Part shown: piece after piece, positions 1 through 8,899 of the stretch | Position numbering within the stretch: position 1 is the first letter of the stretch | How the letters are laid out: the number at the start of each line of letters is the position of its first letter | Source: Mucispirillum schaedleri ASF457 | Lineage (GTDB): Bacteria; Chrysiogenota; Deferribacteres; Deferribacterales; Mucispirillaceae | Reading direction: 5' to 3' | Assembly (NCBI RefSeq): GCF_000487995.2 | Contig: NZ_CP097562.1 | Span: 679,001 to 743,000 of the forward strand | Length of the DNA: 64,000 bases | Notes under the pieces: model-generated | Database searches by the model: none | The model's input: only the letters and a program-made list of their open reading frames with translations | What the model was told of the DNA's origin: nothing | Made by a program: the position numbers and the translations under genes

Positions 1-1242
1 ATCAAATATTAATACAACTTTTTTATTATAAATATTATGAAATTTATTTTTCTTTATAAAAGTAGAAAGTTTTTGAATAGTTGTAACTATTATTTTACTA
101 TCACCCTCTATCTGCTGCTGCAATATACGAGTGCTTTTATTAGATGATACACATCCTTTTTGATATTTTTCATACTCTTTAATAGTCTGATAATCTAAAT
201 CTTTCCTGTCTACCACAAAAAACACTTTATCTATATAATCTGTTTTAGAAGCAAGCAGTGATGTTTTAAATGAAGTTAAAGTTTTGCCGCTTCCTGTTGT
301 ATGCCATATATAGCCGCCTGCATCTATCCCGCCATATATATTTTTATTTTCCGCATACTTTATTTTATTTAATATCCTTTCACAAGCTGCTATTTGATAA
401 GGTCTCATGATTAAAAGATTACTATCTTCTGTTAAAACACAGTATCTTATAATGATATTTAAAATTGTATGGCGGGCAAAAAAGTAGTTTGTAAAATTTA
501 CAAGGTCAGCTATTCTTCTGTTTTCTGCATCAGCCCAAAAAATTGTAAATTCAAACGAATTATTTGTTTTTTTAGCATTTCTTTTTACATGATTATATCT
601 TGTAGTATTAGAATAATATTTAGTATGAGTGCCGTTTGATATTACAAATATTTGTATAAATTCAAAAAGAGAGCTTCCAGCCCAAAAGCTGTCCCGCTGG
701 TATCTATTTATCTGACTAAAAGCAGTCTGTAAAGCAACACCCCGCCTTTTAAGTTCAATATGTATAAATGGCAGTCCGTTAATTAAAACAGTAACATCAT
801 ATATGGATTTATATTTTCCATCATATTCTTTATACTGGTTTATAACCTGTAATTTATTATTATGTATATTATTTTTATCTATAAGATTTATATTTTTAAT
901 AACACCTTTGCTGTTTATAGTATTTGTGATACAGTCATCATTATGTATTATTTTTGCTTTTTCTAAAATACCTTCTTTCTGTATTTCTTTTTTTAAAAAT
1001 ATTTCCCATTCATCTTGTTCAAATTTATAATCATTTAACTTTTCAAGCTGTATTTTAAGGTTAGCTGTTAATTCTTTTTCATTTTTTATATTAATATATT
1101 CATATCCCAAATTTGTAAGATTATGGATAAATTCATTTTCCAACTCTTTTTCTGACTGATATGATTTATTATTTTTTCTTTTATCTTCATACCTTGCAAC
1201 AACAGTATCATAATCTGTTTCGTATAAAATGTTATAATCCAT
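1..1242 (-). CDS. hsdR: Type I restriction enzyme R subunit (HsdR), 3' end outside window
   Basis: The first 414 codons of an HsdR, the ATP-dependent translocase and nuclease subunit that cuts unmethylated DNA with HsdM and HsdS. The ATG at 1242 follows an AAAGGTG ribosome site. The N-terminal nuclease domain carries YDVTVLINGLP and then ELKRRG near residue 163, the family's D...ExK catalytic pattern. The helicase Walker A, TTGSGKT, is near residue 317, and the visible end, VLIFD, enters the expected DEAD/DECH box. HsdR proteins are usually about 1000 residues, so more than half lies beyond base 1. It is the last gene seen in the hsdM-rhuM-hsdS-hsdR order, 121 bases after the hsdS end. No internal stop is seen. 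Confidence 0.93.
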   Translation of the reverse strand, partial: MDYNILYETDYDTVVARYEDKRKNNKSYQSEKELENEFIHNLTNLGYEYINIKNEKELTANLKIQLEKLNDYKFEQDEWEIFLKKEIQKEGILEKAKIIHNDDCITNTINSKGVIKNINLIDKNNIHNNKLQVINQYKEYDGKYKSIYDVTVLINGLPFIHIELKRRGVALQTAFSQINRYQRDSFWAGSSLFEFIQIFVISNGTHTKYYSNTTRYNHVKRNAKKTNNSFEFTIFWADAENRRIADLVNFTNYFFARHTILNIIIRYCVLTEDSNLLIMRPYQIAACERILNKIKYAENKNIYGGIDAGGYIWHTTGSGKTLTSFKTSLLASKTDYIDKVFFVVDRKDLDYQTIKEYEKYQKGCVSSNKSTRILQQQIEGDSKIIVTTIQKLSTFIKKNKFHNIYNKKVVLIFD

Positions 1243-1363
1243 TACTACACCTTTAAATATTGTTTTATGTATTATTTATCAGTCTGTTATACAGGCGAAG
1301 AATTTTATATTATGTTAATCAGTAAAATTTATACTATCTTATCTTTGCTCTGATAGACAAGTT

Positions 1364-1944
1364 TTAAAAACTCAATAATTTATCTCTGTAATATTCATAC
1401 TGCTTTTTTCTTGCTGCTATCTCTGACGGAAGTCCTTCCGTTAAACTGTTACACATTCGCTCAAATTTATCAAGTATATTTACTATTTCTTCCTGCACTT
1501 CAAGGGGCGGGATAGAGATAAGAATATTGTTTAATTTATTAGGTGTTATTTCTATAACTTTTGTTCCGTGTGCTATTTTTATTTTTTGCTTTCTAAAATG
1601 TTCTGATGAAAACCAATAATTTATATATTTTCCATTTTGCTTTGTCTTGATTATTGCTGTATGCCCACCCGTAACAATTTTTTCATTACCTAACCATACT
1701 ACACTTTTGCCTACATCATCAATATTTTCACTTGTTACTGCCATTATTATATCATTATAATATACTTTTTGTAATTTTGAAGCAATTTCATTATCAGTAA
1801 ATGATATTGTCCTATCTGCATTTAATTTATAATAAGTATAAATTTGTCCATAATGTATGCAAGGAATACCTTTTTCTACAAACTCTGATTTTGATAAACC
1901 TTGCCCCCTAATAATATTTGCTACTTCACCTAATTTCTTAACTA
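1364..1944 (-). CDS. hsdS: Distal half of hsdS (second target-recognition domain), out of frame in this sequence
   Basis: This frame is open from the poly-G tract at 1945-1952 to the stop at 1364. It encodes a complete second target-recognition domain ([16 protein letters not shown]..., then MAVTSENIDDVGKSVVW) and a conserved helix ending [12 protein letters not shown]. In this sequence it is in a different frame from the upstream half, which stops at 1942. One extra G in the tract, or two fewer, would fuse them into one 399-residue HsdS, the usual two-domain size. As it stands it could only be translated from an internal start such as the ATG at 1744, which would lose the beginning of the domain. 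Most likely the OFF state of a phase-variable gene rather than a dead one, because the frame is otherwise intact. Confidence 0.85.
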
Positions 1945-2562
1945 CCCCCCCCGTTTTAAAATATTGTCAAATGACAATAACTTATCTCTATAATATTCAT
2001 ACTGCTTTTTTCTAGCTTGTAGTTCAGCTTGTAAATTAGTTGATAATTCTACACAAGTATCTAATATACTAACTATTTCTGCTTGTATTTCTAATGGTGG
2101 AACAGGAATAAGAATAGAATTCCATCTATTAAAATCAAATCGGAATCTAGCACCTGATTCTGTTAAAGAAATAATTTTATTTAAAACAACAGATGATTGA
2201 AGTAAATATAATAAAAATTGTTGCATTAGCTTTGTAGTATCAATCTCAAAAACAACATACATAGGAGAAACTAATGCTTGATTATCTTTCAAATATGCAA
2301 TAGAACCTATATTTAGCCGTGCAGGATTATAGGCAAACATACCTTTATACATAATAGTATAATTTGAAGTATCTTGACTATGAATTATATGTTCACGATA
2401 TTCATCAGCAGGAATTAATCCTTCATTTTTACTAACACTATAAACTTTTATATCTGTAATATTTTTAGCTTTTTTGTTATAGCGTTTTATTAAGCTACCA
2501 ATACTTCTAAACTCTATACCATCAGGACATAATTCTTTTACCATTTTTTCTATTTTATTCAT
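1942..2562 (-). CDS. hsdS: Type I restriction specificity subunit, single-domain form (HsdS)
   Basis: A 206-residue HsdS half. It has a start region ([20 protein letters not shown]), one target-recognition domain, the [13 protein letters not shown] motif that opens the conserved helix, and [12 protein letters not shown]. It then runs into the G tract and ends RGG-stop. HsdS binds DNA and sets the recognition site for both methylation and cleavage. Full-length subunits have two such domains; half-length ones can dimerise and recognise a symmetrical bipartite site, which is established for some truncated HsdS proteins. So this product may be active with a different specificity. It begins 3 bases after the rhuM stop, so it is co-transcribed. 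Confidence 0.9.
   Translation of the reverse strand: MNKIEKMVKELCPDGIEFRSIGSLIKRYNKKAKNITDIKVYSVSKNEGLIPADEYREHIIHSQDTSNYTIMYKGMFAYNPARLNIGSIAYLKDNQALVSPMYVVFEIDTTKLMQQFLLYLLQSSVVLNKIISLTESGARFRFDFNRWNSILIPVPPLEIQAEIVSILDTCVELSTNLQAELQARKKQYEYYRDKLLSFDNILKRGG
1945..1952 (-). repeat. G8 homopolymer tract in hsdS, probable phase-variation switch
   Basis: Eight consecutive G residues on the coding strand, where the rest of the locus is over 65% AT. With G8 the reading is CGG GGG GGG TAG, a stop. With G9 or G6 the frame continues into the second recognition domain; with G7 it stops two codons later. Slipped-strand mispairing at such tracts is an established switch, for example in the NgoAV hsdS of Neisseria. 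Confidence 0.85.
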
Positions 2563-2565
2563 ATA

Positions 2566-3585
2566 TTATATATCCTGTTTTTTACTTTTCAATATTTTCC
2601 TGCTGAATTTATCAAAATCAGAATTAATTTTTTGTGTTTTATTAAAAACATTATATTCCTGCTCTGCTTTATCTTTTGCCATATTCATTGAAATACTGCC
2701 TTTATTAGATAATATTTCGTATCTTCTAAAATTTAAAAATTCATTTATACTTGCAGAAAATTCTTCCATTGTAAAAGTATTTTCTCTCTCTATTAAATCT
2801 TCAATATAATCAAAATAGCCAGTTACTGCCCTTTCAAGCTGTCTTATTTCTTTTTCTGATAAATAATTTTTTGCAACTAATACATCAGATTTTAATATTC
2901 TTCCCAAAGGTGCATTCTTCCAAGTTGTTAAACCCATACTTTTTTTACTGCTGTCAGCACTTTTATATATTATCTCTGCAGCTGTTTGATGAGTAATTGC
3001 ATAATGAAATTTGTTTTGAATAGCAGCAAAAAAATCTTTTGTTACAGAAGAATTTTTATTATAATCAATAGAGCATTCTGCAAAAATATCTGTTATCTGC
3101 TGCCATATTCTTCTTTCACTTGCTCTAATTGAGCGAACTCGTTCTAACAGCTCTTTAAAATAATCTTTGCCAAAAGTAGTTTTTCCCTGCTTTAATCTTT
3201 CATCATCTAAAACAAAACCTTTTTGTATAAATTCTTTTAAAACACCAGTAGCCCATATTCTAAATTTAGTAGCTTTTGTAGAGTTAACACGATAACCAAC
3301 TGAAATAATTGCATCTAAATTATAAAAATTTACTTCTCTTATTTGCTCTTTTCCTGATATTGCTCCATGTTGAGTGGCTATTTCCATTTTGGAAATAACC
3401 ACTTTTTCTGCCAATTCACCTTCTGCAAATATATTATTTAAATGTTTATTTATTGCTGGAACATTAACCCCAAAAAGTTCTGCCATAGATTTTTGAGTAA
3501 GCCATATTGTTTCGTCTTTTACTACAACATTTACAGATATATTTTCAGATATATCACTGTATAGCATAAATTCAACTGGTGTCAT
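2566..3585 (-). CDS. rhuM: RhuM family protein
   Basis: A 339-residue protein of the RhuM (virulence RhuM, COG3943) family. The N-terminal part carries the family's helix-turn-helix-like region (IWLTQKSMAELFGVNVPAIN) and the typical VNFYNLDAIISVGYRVNS and FRIWATGVLKEF motifs. The long helical C-terminal part includes QLERAVTGYFDYIEDLIER. Its biochemical role is not established; RhuM genes are often found inside type I restriction loci, as here between hsdM and hsdS. The ribosome site is AGGTAT. A truncated second copy of its first 30 codons lies upstream at 3733-3858, so the intact gene has been displaced about 270 bases from the hsdM stop. Confidence 0.85.
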   Translation of the reverse strand: MTPVEFMLYSDISENISVNVVVKDETIWLTQKSMAELFGVNVPAINKHLNNIFAEGELAEKVVISKMEIATQHGAISGKEQIREVNFYNLDAIISVGYRVNSTKATKFRIWATGVLKEFIQKGFVLDDERLKQGKTTFGKDYFKELLERVRSIRASERRIWQQITDIFAECSIDYNKNSSVTKDFFAAIQNKFHYAITHQTAAEIIYKSADSSKKSMGLTTWKNAPLGRILKSDVLVAKNYLSEKEIRQLERAVTGYFDYIEDLIERENTFTMEEFSASINEFLNFRRYEILSNKGSISMNMAKDKAEQEYNVFNKTQKINSDFDKFSRKILKSKKQDI

Positions 3586-3650
3586 TTTATTATACCTACT
3601 CTCTTTATTAATAATTAATTGTTTTTACCATTCATTAATATAAACCAATA

Positions 3651-3760
3651 AAAATAGAAATCACACTTTCTATTTTTATTTCCTATGAAAATATTTTGTG
3701 GTGAACAAAATATTTTTGCATTCAGGGGAAAGCTAGAAAGGGGAAAAATTCCCCTTTCTA
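3651..3760. repeat. Three consecutive perfect hairpins between rhuM copies
   Basis: Three perfect inverted repeats in 110 bases: 3651-3660 with 3667-3676 (AAAATAGAAA), 3688-3698 with 3706-3716 (AAAATATTTTG), and 3734-3745 with 3749-3760 (TAGAAAGGGGAA, 3-base loop). The last includes the end of the truncated rhuM copy. They may terminate transcription between hsdM and rhuM or mark a small insertion. Confidence 0.6.
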
Positions 3761-3858
3761 AATAGTTTAGTAAGCCATATTGTTTCATCTTTTACTACAA
3801 CATTTACAGATATATTTTCAGATATATCGCTGTATAGCATAAATTCTACTGGCAGCAT
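3733..3858 (-). pseudogene. Truncated duplicate of the rhuM 5' end
   Basis: A 41-codon frame whose first 30 residues (MLPVEFMLYSDISENISVNV and onward to IWLT) match the rhuM start almost exactly. It then departs into KLFRKGNFSPF-stop. The DNA match covers roughly 3768-3857 against 3495-3585 with only a few mismatches. Its ATG directly abuts the hsdM stop codon, the expected position for a coupled gene, so this is probably the original rhuM start, broken by an insertion or duplication. The product is too short to keep the family's function. Confidence 0.75.
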
Positions 3859-5424
3859 TTATATATCCCCTAACTCATTTATAATTTTATTAATATTATC
3901 TCTTAAAACCTGCTGTTTTTTTACTATTGCTTCTATTTCAGCATTAAGGACATTAACATCTATCTTCTCTCTTGTATCTTCAAGCTCTACATAAGTGTTT
4001 ACTGATAAATTATAATTTTCTTCAACTACCTTTTCATACTTTATAAAAGATGAAATATATTCTATATTTTTTCTTTCTTCATAATATTTTAAAATATTAT
4101 CAATATTTTTATCTGTAAGCTTATTATTATTTGTTACTTTTACATATTCTTTTGAAGCATTAATAAATAAAATGCTGTTATCTGATTTATTCTTTTTTAA
4201 TACCATTATACATGTTGCAATAGATGTGCCGTAAAAAAGATTTTCTGGAAGCTGTATAATGCAGTCTATAAAGTTATTATCTACTAAATATTTGCGGATT
4301 TTCTGCTCTGCACCACCCCTGTAAAAAATACCGGGAAAACATACTATCGCTGCTGTGCCGCTGCTTGCAAGCCATGAAAGAGAGTGCATAATAAAAGCAA
4401 AATCTGCTTTTGATTTAGGTGCAAGCACACCGGCAGGGGAATATCTAGGGTCATTAATTAAGACAGGGTCTTCATCACCTTTCCATTTTGTAGAATATGG
4501 CGGGTTTGAAACTATTGCTTCAAAAGGCTCATCATCATAATGATATGGTTTTATTAATGTATCACCATGAGCTATGCTGAATTTATCATAAGGAATATTA
4601 TGTAAAAACATATTAATACGGCATAAGTTGTATGTAGTAATATTTGTTTCCTGTCCAAAAAAACCTATTCGCACATTGTTATGTCCTAATATTTTAGCAT
4701 ATTTCAATAAAAGGGAGCCGCTGCCACATGCAGGGTCATACACTTTATTTACTTCCTTTTTACCTGATAATGTAAGCCTTGTTAAAAGCTCAGATACTTC
4801 CTGCGGTGTATAATATTCCCCTCCACTTTTGCCTGCATTTGATGCATACATTCCCATTAAAAACTCATAAGCATCACCAAAAACATCTATTGTGTTATCT
4901 CCATAGCTTAAAAGGTTCATAGAAGCTGTGCCGCTCATCAATTTTCTTAATTTTTCCACCCTTTCTTTTATTGATGCTCCCAGCTTTTTGCTGTTTACAT
5001 CAAAATCATCAAACAAGCCTTTAAAGTTATCTTCGCTTTGCCTGCTGACAGCAGAATTTTCTATACTTCTAAATATATTATGAAGTGTTTCATTTAGATT
5101 TTCATCACTACCAGCCCGTTTATACACATTATAAAAAAGCTGACTTGGATATATAAAATAACCTTTTGTATCAATAAGTTCATCTTTTATATCATCAGTT
5201 ATGCTGCTGTCATCCAGCTCTTGATAATTAAAACTGATATTGCCTGCTTCATGCTCGTTTTTATTAATATAGTCAGTAATATTTTCAGATATATACCTGT
5301 AAAAAAGCATACCTAATACATACTGCTTAAAATCCCAGCCGTCTACAGTCCCCCTTAAATCATCAGCTATATTCCATATTATTTTATGAAGTTCTGCTCT
5401 TTCCCGCTCTTTTTTATTATCCAT
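3859..5424 (-). CDS. hsdM: Type I DNA methyltransferase M subunit (HsdM)
   Basis: A 521-residue N6-adenine methyltransferase, near the usual family length. The N-terminal helical HsdM domain begins LHKIIWNIADDLRG. The catalytic domain has the SAM-binding motif DPACGSGSLL and the adenine-methylation motif SNPPYS. The helical C-terminal tail contacts HsdS in this family. It modifies one adenine per half-site as an M2S complex and is also required for HsdR cutting. It starts 14 bases after radA with an AGGAAG ribosome site, so the restriction locus sits directly behind the ruv-radA operon in the same direction, and read-through from it is possible. Confidence 0.95.
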   Translation of the reverse strand: MDNKKERERAELHKIIWNIADDLRGTVDGWDFKQYVLGMLFYRYISENITDYINKNEHEAGNISFNYQELDDSSITDDIKDELIDTKGYFIYPSQLFYNVYKRAGSDENLNETLHNIFRSIENSAVSRQSEDNFKGLFDDFDVNSKKLGASIKERVEKLRKLMSGTASMNLLSYGDNTIDVFGDAYEFLMGMYASNAGKSGGEYYTPQEVSELLTRLTLSGKKEVNKVYDPACGSGSLLLKYAKILGHNNVRIGFFGQETNITTYNLCRINMFLHNIPYDKFSIAHGDTLIKPYHYDDEPFEAIVSNPPYSTKWKGDEDPVLINDPRYSPAGVLAPKSKADFAFIMHSLSWLASSGTAAIVCFPGIFYRGGAEQKIRKYLVDNNFIDCIIQLPENLFYGTSIATCIMVLKKNKSDNSILFINASKEYVKVTNNNKLTDKNIDNILKYYEERKNIEYISSFIKYEKVVEENYNLSVNTYVELEDTREKIDVNVLNAEIEAIVKKQQVLRDNINKIINELGDI

Positions 5425-5438
5425 ATACTTCCTGCAAA

Positions 5439-6782
5439 TTATAGTTTTAATAAATCATTTATGTTTTTCACATTAACTAATTTTATATTTTTACTTTTTT
5501 CATGTTTATTATTAGTATATAAAGTTTCCACTCCAAATTTAGAACATTCATTTATTCTGCCTTGTATATTGGAAACAGAGCGGATTTCTCCAGTCAAGCC
5601 AACTTCCCCTGCAAAAGCCATTGTATATGGCACTGGCTTATCTTTAAATGATGAAATAAGGGCAGCACATACTGCTAAATCTGCACTTGGCTCATTGATT
5701 TTAATTCCACCTGCAATATTTAAATAAACATCTGCACCAGATAAGTTTAAGCCGCCCTTTTTTTCTAAAATAGCAATAAGCATTGCAAGCCTGTTGTTGT
5801 CATAGCCTGTGGCATTTCTTTTAGGGTATTGAAAAAATGTTGGTGCAACAAGTGCCTGTATTTCTATTAAAAAAGGTCTTGTGCCCTCTAACACAGGGCA
5901 TATTACTTTGCCGCTTGCCTGACTGCTGTCTTTATCAAAAAAGGCTCTGTCCCCTGCTTCTATTAAACCAGACTGGCTCATTTCAAAAATACCCACTTCA
6001 TCAGTTGAGCCAAACCTGTTTTTAACAGAGCGGATTATGCGGACTCCCCTTGAATAATCGCCCTCAAAATAAAGAACAGTATCAACTAAATGTTCTAATA
6101 CTTTCGGACCTGCAATATTGCCGTCTTTTGTTACCTGCCCTATAATAAAGACAGTAAGACCAGTGCTTTTTGCAAGCTCTACAAGCCTGTATGTAACATG
6201 GCGAATCTGCCCTACTGCACCGCCGCCTGAAATAATTTCTTCACTTGTAATTGTCTGTATAGAATCTATTATTAAATAATCATACTGTTTAATAGCTGTA
6301 GCAGAAAGCACATCTTCAAAAGAAGTAGTTGTTAAAAGCTCTAAATTATCAGCTGTAACATTTAGTCTGTCTGCCCGCATACGGATTTGTGATGGTGATT
6401 CTTCACCTGATACATAAAGCACTTTTTTATTTTTCTTATTTAATATGCCTGCAACCTGCAATATAACAGTAGATTTGCCAATACCCGGCTCGCCGCCTAT
6501 TAAAACAACAGAACCTTTAACTATACCGCCACCTAATACCTGATCCAGCTCTTTTATGCCTGTTTCAAAGCGGTGAGTTTCTATACCTGCCACATTTGAT
6601 AAAATAACAGGTGTGTTTTTAGGAATATAGTTTTGATTATAAGATGATTTTGATGATGACTGCTTTTCAATAACTTCTTCTACCAGCGAATTCCACTGAT
6701 TACATTCTGGACATTTTCCCATCCATTTAGACTGGACTGCTCCACAGTTCTGGCATACATAAGTTGTTTTTAATTTTGCCAT
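5439..6782 (-). CDS. radA: DNA repair protein RadA
   Basis: A 447-residue RadA, a branch-migration ATPase that works with RecA. It has an N-terminal zinc finger (CQNCGAVQSKWMGKCPEC), a RecA-like ATPase core with Walker A GGEPGIGKST near residue 97, the RadA signature KNRFGSTDEVGIFEM, and a C-terminal Lon-protease-like domain (GGIKINEPSADLAV). The length matches the family. Its start overlaps the ruvB stop by one base (TAATG), so translation is coupled. It is the last housekeeping gene before the restriction locus. Confidence 0.96.
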   Translation of the reverse strand: MAKLKTTYVCQNCGAVQSKWMGKCPECNQWNSLVEEVIEKQSSSKSSYNQNYIPKNTPVILSNVAGIETHRFETGIKELDQVLGGGIVKGSVVLIGGEPGIGKSTVILQVAGILNKKNKKVLYVSGEESPSQIRMRADRLNVTADNLELLTTTSFEDVLSATAIKQYDYLIIDSIQTITSEEIISGGGAVGQIRHVTYRLVELAKSTGLTVFIIGQVTKDGNIAGPKVLEHLVDTVLYFEGDYSRGVRIIRSVKNRFGSTDEVGIFEMSQSGLIEAGDRAFFDKDSSQASGKVICPVLEGTRPFLIEIQALVAPTFFQYPKRNATGYDNNRLAMLIAILEKKGGLNLSGADVYLNIAGGIKINEPSADLAVCAALISSFKDKPVPYTMAFAGEVGLTGEIRSVSNIQGRINECSKFGVETLYTNNKHEKSKNIKLVNVKNINDLLKL

Positions 6783-7810
6783 TATTCATCTTCCAAAAAT
6801 TCTTCAATAGAAGTTTTATGATTATAACGGATACCTAAATGGTCATAAGTTATTTTTGATGCCACTCTGCCCCTTGGAGTTTTTTGAATAAACCCTTTAT
6901 ATATTAAAAATGGCTCTATAACATCTTCTATGGTATCTTTTTCTTCGCTTGTTGCTGCAGCTAATGTTTCTAAACCAACAGGGCCGCCATCATATTTTTC
7001 TATAATAGTCATTAAAAGCCGTCTGTCGTTTGCATCAAGCCCCGCATTATCTATTTCTAGCCGTTTCAGTCCGTCGTAAGCAATATCAAGAGATATTATG
7101 CCCTTATTAAATACATGGGCAAAATCTCTCATTCTTCTAAGTATTCTATGGGCTATCCTTGGAGTGCCGCGGCTGCATTTAGCTATTTCTAAAGCTGCTT
7201 TTTTTTCTATGGGAGTGTTTAAAAGACCAGCACCGCGGGTAATAATCTGGGCAAGTTCTTCATCTTGATAAAATTCAAGGCGGATAATCATACCAAACCT
7301 GTCTCTAAGTGGAGATGTTAAAAGCCCTGCACGAGTAGTTGCCCCAACAAGAGTAAATTTTGGCAAATCTATACGCATACTTCTTGCGCCCGGTCCCTGA
7401 CCTATTAATAAATCAAGCTTAAAATCTTCCATAGCTGGATATAATATTTCTTCCACACTTGAATGCAGCCTGTGTATTTCATCTATAAAAAGCACCTGTC
7501 TAGGTGTCAGGTTAGTTAAAAGTGCTGCTAAATCACCAGATTTTTCTATGGCAGGTCCGCTTGTTACAGTAATATTTACACCTAACTCATGAGCTATTAT
7601 ATTTGCAAGAGTAGTTTTTCCAAGACCGGGTGGACCATAAAAAAGGCAGTGGTCAAGGCTGTCCCCCCTTTCCTTTGCTGCTTTTACATAGACTTTTAAG
7701 TTTTCTATGACTTTTTTCTGCCCTGTATAATCATCAAAACATTCAGGACGAAGTGCACCAAGCTTATCTTCATTTGTTTCTGATATGCTGTAAATATCTG
7801 TTTCTTTCAT
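6782..7810 (-). CDS. ruvB: Holliday junction branch migration ATPase RuvB
   Basis: A 342-residue AAA+ motor that drives RuvA-bound Holliday junctions during recombinational repair. Visible features are Walker A GPPGLGKT, Walker [10 protein letters not shown], the sensor/arginine-finger region [18 protein letters not shown], and the C-terminal winged helix ending [16 protein letters not shown]. The start overlaps the ruvA stop by one base (TAATG). The gene lies in the conserved ruvC-ruvA-ruvB order. Confidence 0.97.
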   Translation of the reverse strand: MKETDIYSISETNEDKLGALRPECFDDYTGQKKVIENLKVYVKAAKERGDSLDHCLFYGPPGLGKTTLANIIAHELGVNITVTSGPAIEKSGDLAALLTNLTPRQVLFIDEIHRLHSSVEEILYPAMEDFKLDLLIGQGPGARSMRIDLPKFTLVGATTRAGLLTSPLRDRFGMIIRLEFYQDEELAQIITRGAGLLNTPIEKKAALEIAKCSRGTPRIAHRILRRMRDFAHVFNKGIISLDIAYDGLKRLEIDNAGLDANDRRLLMTIIEKYDGGPVGLETLAAATSEEKDTIEDVIEPFLIYKGFIQKTPRGRVASKITYDHLGIRYNHKTSIEEFLEDE

Positions 7811-8382
7811 TATTTTTTACCTGATAAAAACTGCAGAGCATTTTTTAAAACTGTTTCAAAATCATCATTTGGACTGCATTTTTCAACAGCTTTTCTGCTT
7901 TCAGGCACTTTATAGCCTAAGTTCACTAATGCACCAACAACTTCTTCTCTTATATCCTGCGGTGCATAAACAACCTGCTGGTTTTCAAATTTATCTTTTA
8001 ATTCCACAACTATTCTTTCAGCTGTTTTTTTACCAATACCCGGAATAGTTGAAAGCATTTGATGGTCTGATGATGATATGGCAGCAATAAGGCTTTCACA
8101 TCCTATGCCACCAAGAATTTTTACTGCCATTTTAGGACCAATACTAGAAACTGATATAAGCATTAAAAATAACCGTTTTTCTTCTTTTGTTGCAAAGCCG
8201 TATAAATATATGCCGTCTTCTCTGACAGCCATATAAGTATAAAGCTCACATATTTCCCCCAAACTTCCAACAGATGAATATGTTGCAAGTGAACATACAG
8301 CTTCATAAGCTATGCCACCAGTATCTACAACAATCATATTCGTATCTTTTTCTAGTATTACCCCTTTTATTTTATAAATCAA
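7810..8382 (-). CDS. ruvA: Holliday junction DNA helicase subunit RuvA
   Basis: A 190-residue RuvA, the tetrameric junction-binding partner of RuvB. It has the N-terminal OB fold ([13 protein letters not shown]), paired helix-hairpin-helix motifs ([14 protein letters not shown] and [14 protein letters not shown]), and the small RuvB-contacting C-terminal domain ([11 protein letters not shown]). Translation begins at a TTG codon: a GGGGG ribosome site lies eight bases upstream and there is no better ATG. It is 22 bases after ruvC. Confidence 0.96.
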   Translation of the reverse strand: MIYKIKGVILEKDTNMIVVDTGGIAYEAVCSLATYSSVGSLGEICELYTYMAVREDGIYLYGFATKEEKRLFLMLISVSSIGPKMAVKILGGIGCESLIAAISSSDHQMLSTIPGIGKKTAERIVVELKDKFENQQVVYAPQDIREEVVGALVNLGYKVPESRKAVEKCSPNDDFETVLKNALQFLSGKK

Positions 8383-8404
8383 AAGGAATACCCCCTTTAT
8401 AAGA

Positions 8405-8893
8405 CTATATTACAATGCTTCTCGTTTCATTATATGCAAGACATAAGGCACATGCAAGTGCATCTGTAACATCTAACGGCATTCCGCCTTTTACAACAAT
8501 ATTTAACTGCAATTCAACAAGTTTTTTTACCTGCTCTTTTTCTGCCTTGCCATAGCCTGTAACAGCTTTTTTTATCTGCAATGCAGTAAACTCTTTAACA
8601 GGTATATCGTGTGCTATCATAGCAGCAATTAAAGCACCGCGAGCCTGCCCTAAAAGCAATGCACTTTTTGCATTAACTGAATGGAAAATATCTTCTACTG
8701 CACCCATATCTGGCTTATATTCTAAAATAAGCTCTACCACACCACTGATTAATGCTCCAAGACGAAATGGCAGCGGGTCACTGGCTTTTGTTTTTATAAG
8801 ACGATGGGCAATATATTCCACCTTTCCAATATCAGCATATACAATGCCCACACCTGTCTTATTAAGCCCCGGGTCTATTCCCATAAAAATCAT
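8405..8893 (-). CDS. ruvC: Holliday junction resolvase RuvC
   Basis: A 162-residue RNase H-fold endonuclease that cuts Holliday junctions symmetrically. The acidic active-site positions are visible: GIDPGL near the start, AVEDIF in the middle and PLDVTDALACALC near the C terminus. The length is normal for the family. It starts 6 bases after yebC; an in-frame ATG four codons in (MGIDPGL) is an alternative start. Confidence 0.95.
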   Translation of the reverse strand: MIFMGIDPGLNKTGVGIVYADIGKVEYIAHRLIKTKASDPLPFRLGALISGVVELILEYKPDMGAVEDIFHSVNAKSALLLGQARGALIAAMIAHDIPVKEFTALQIKKAVTGYGKAEKEQVKKLVELQLNIVVKGGMPLDVTDALACALCLAYNETRSIVI

Positions 8894-8899
8894 ATTATA

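Noticed and set aside
803-1030. 75-codon plus-strand frame
   Set aside because: Antisense to hsdR; hydrophobic only because of the AT-rich complement.
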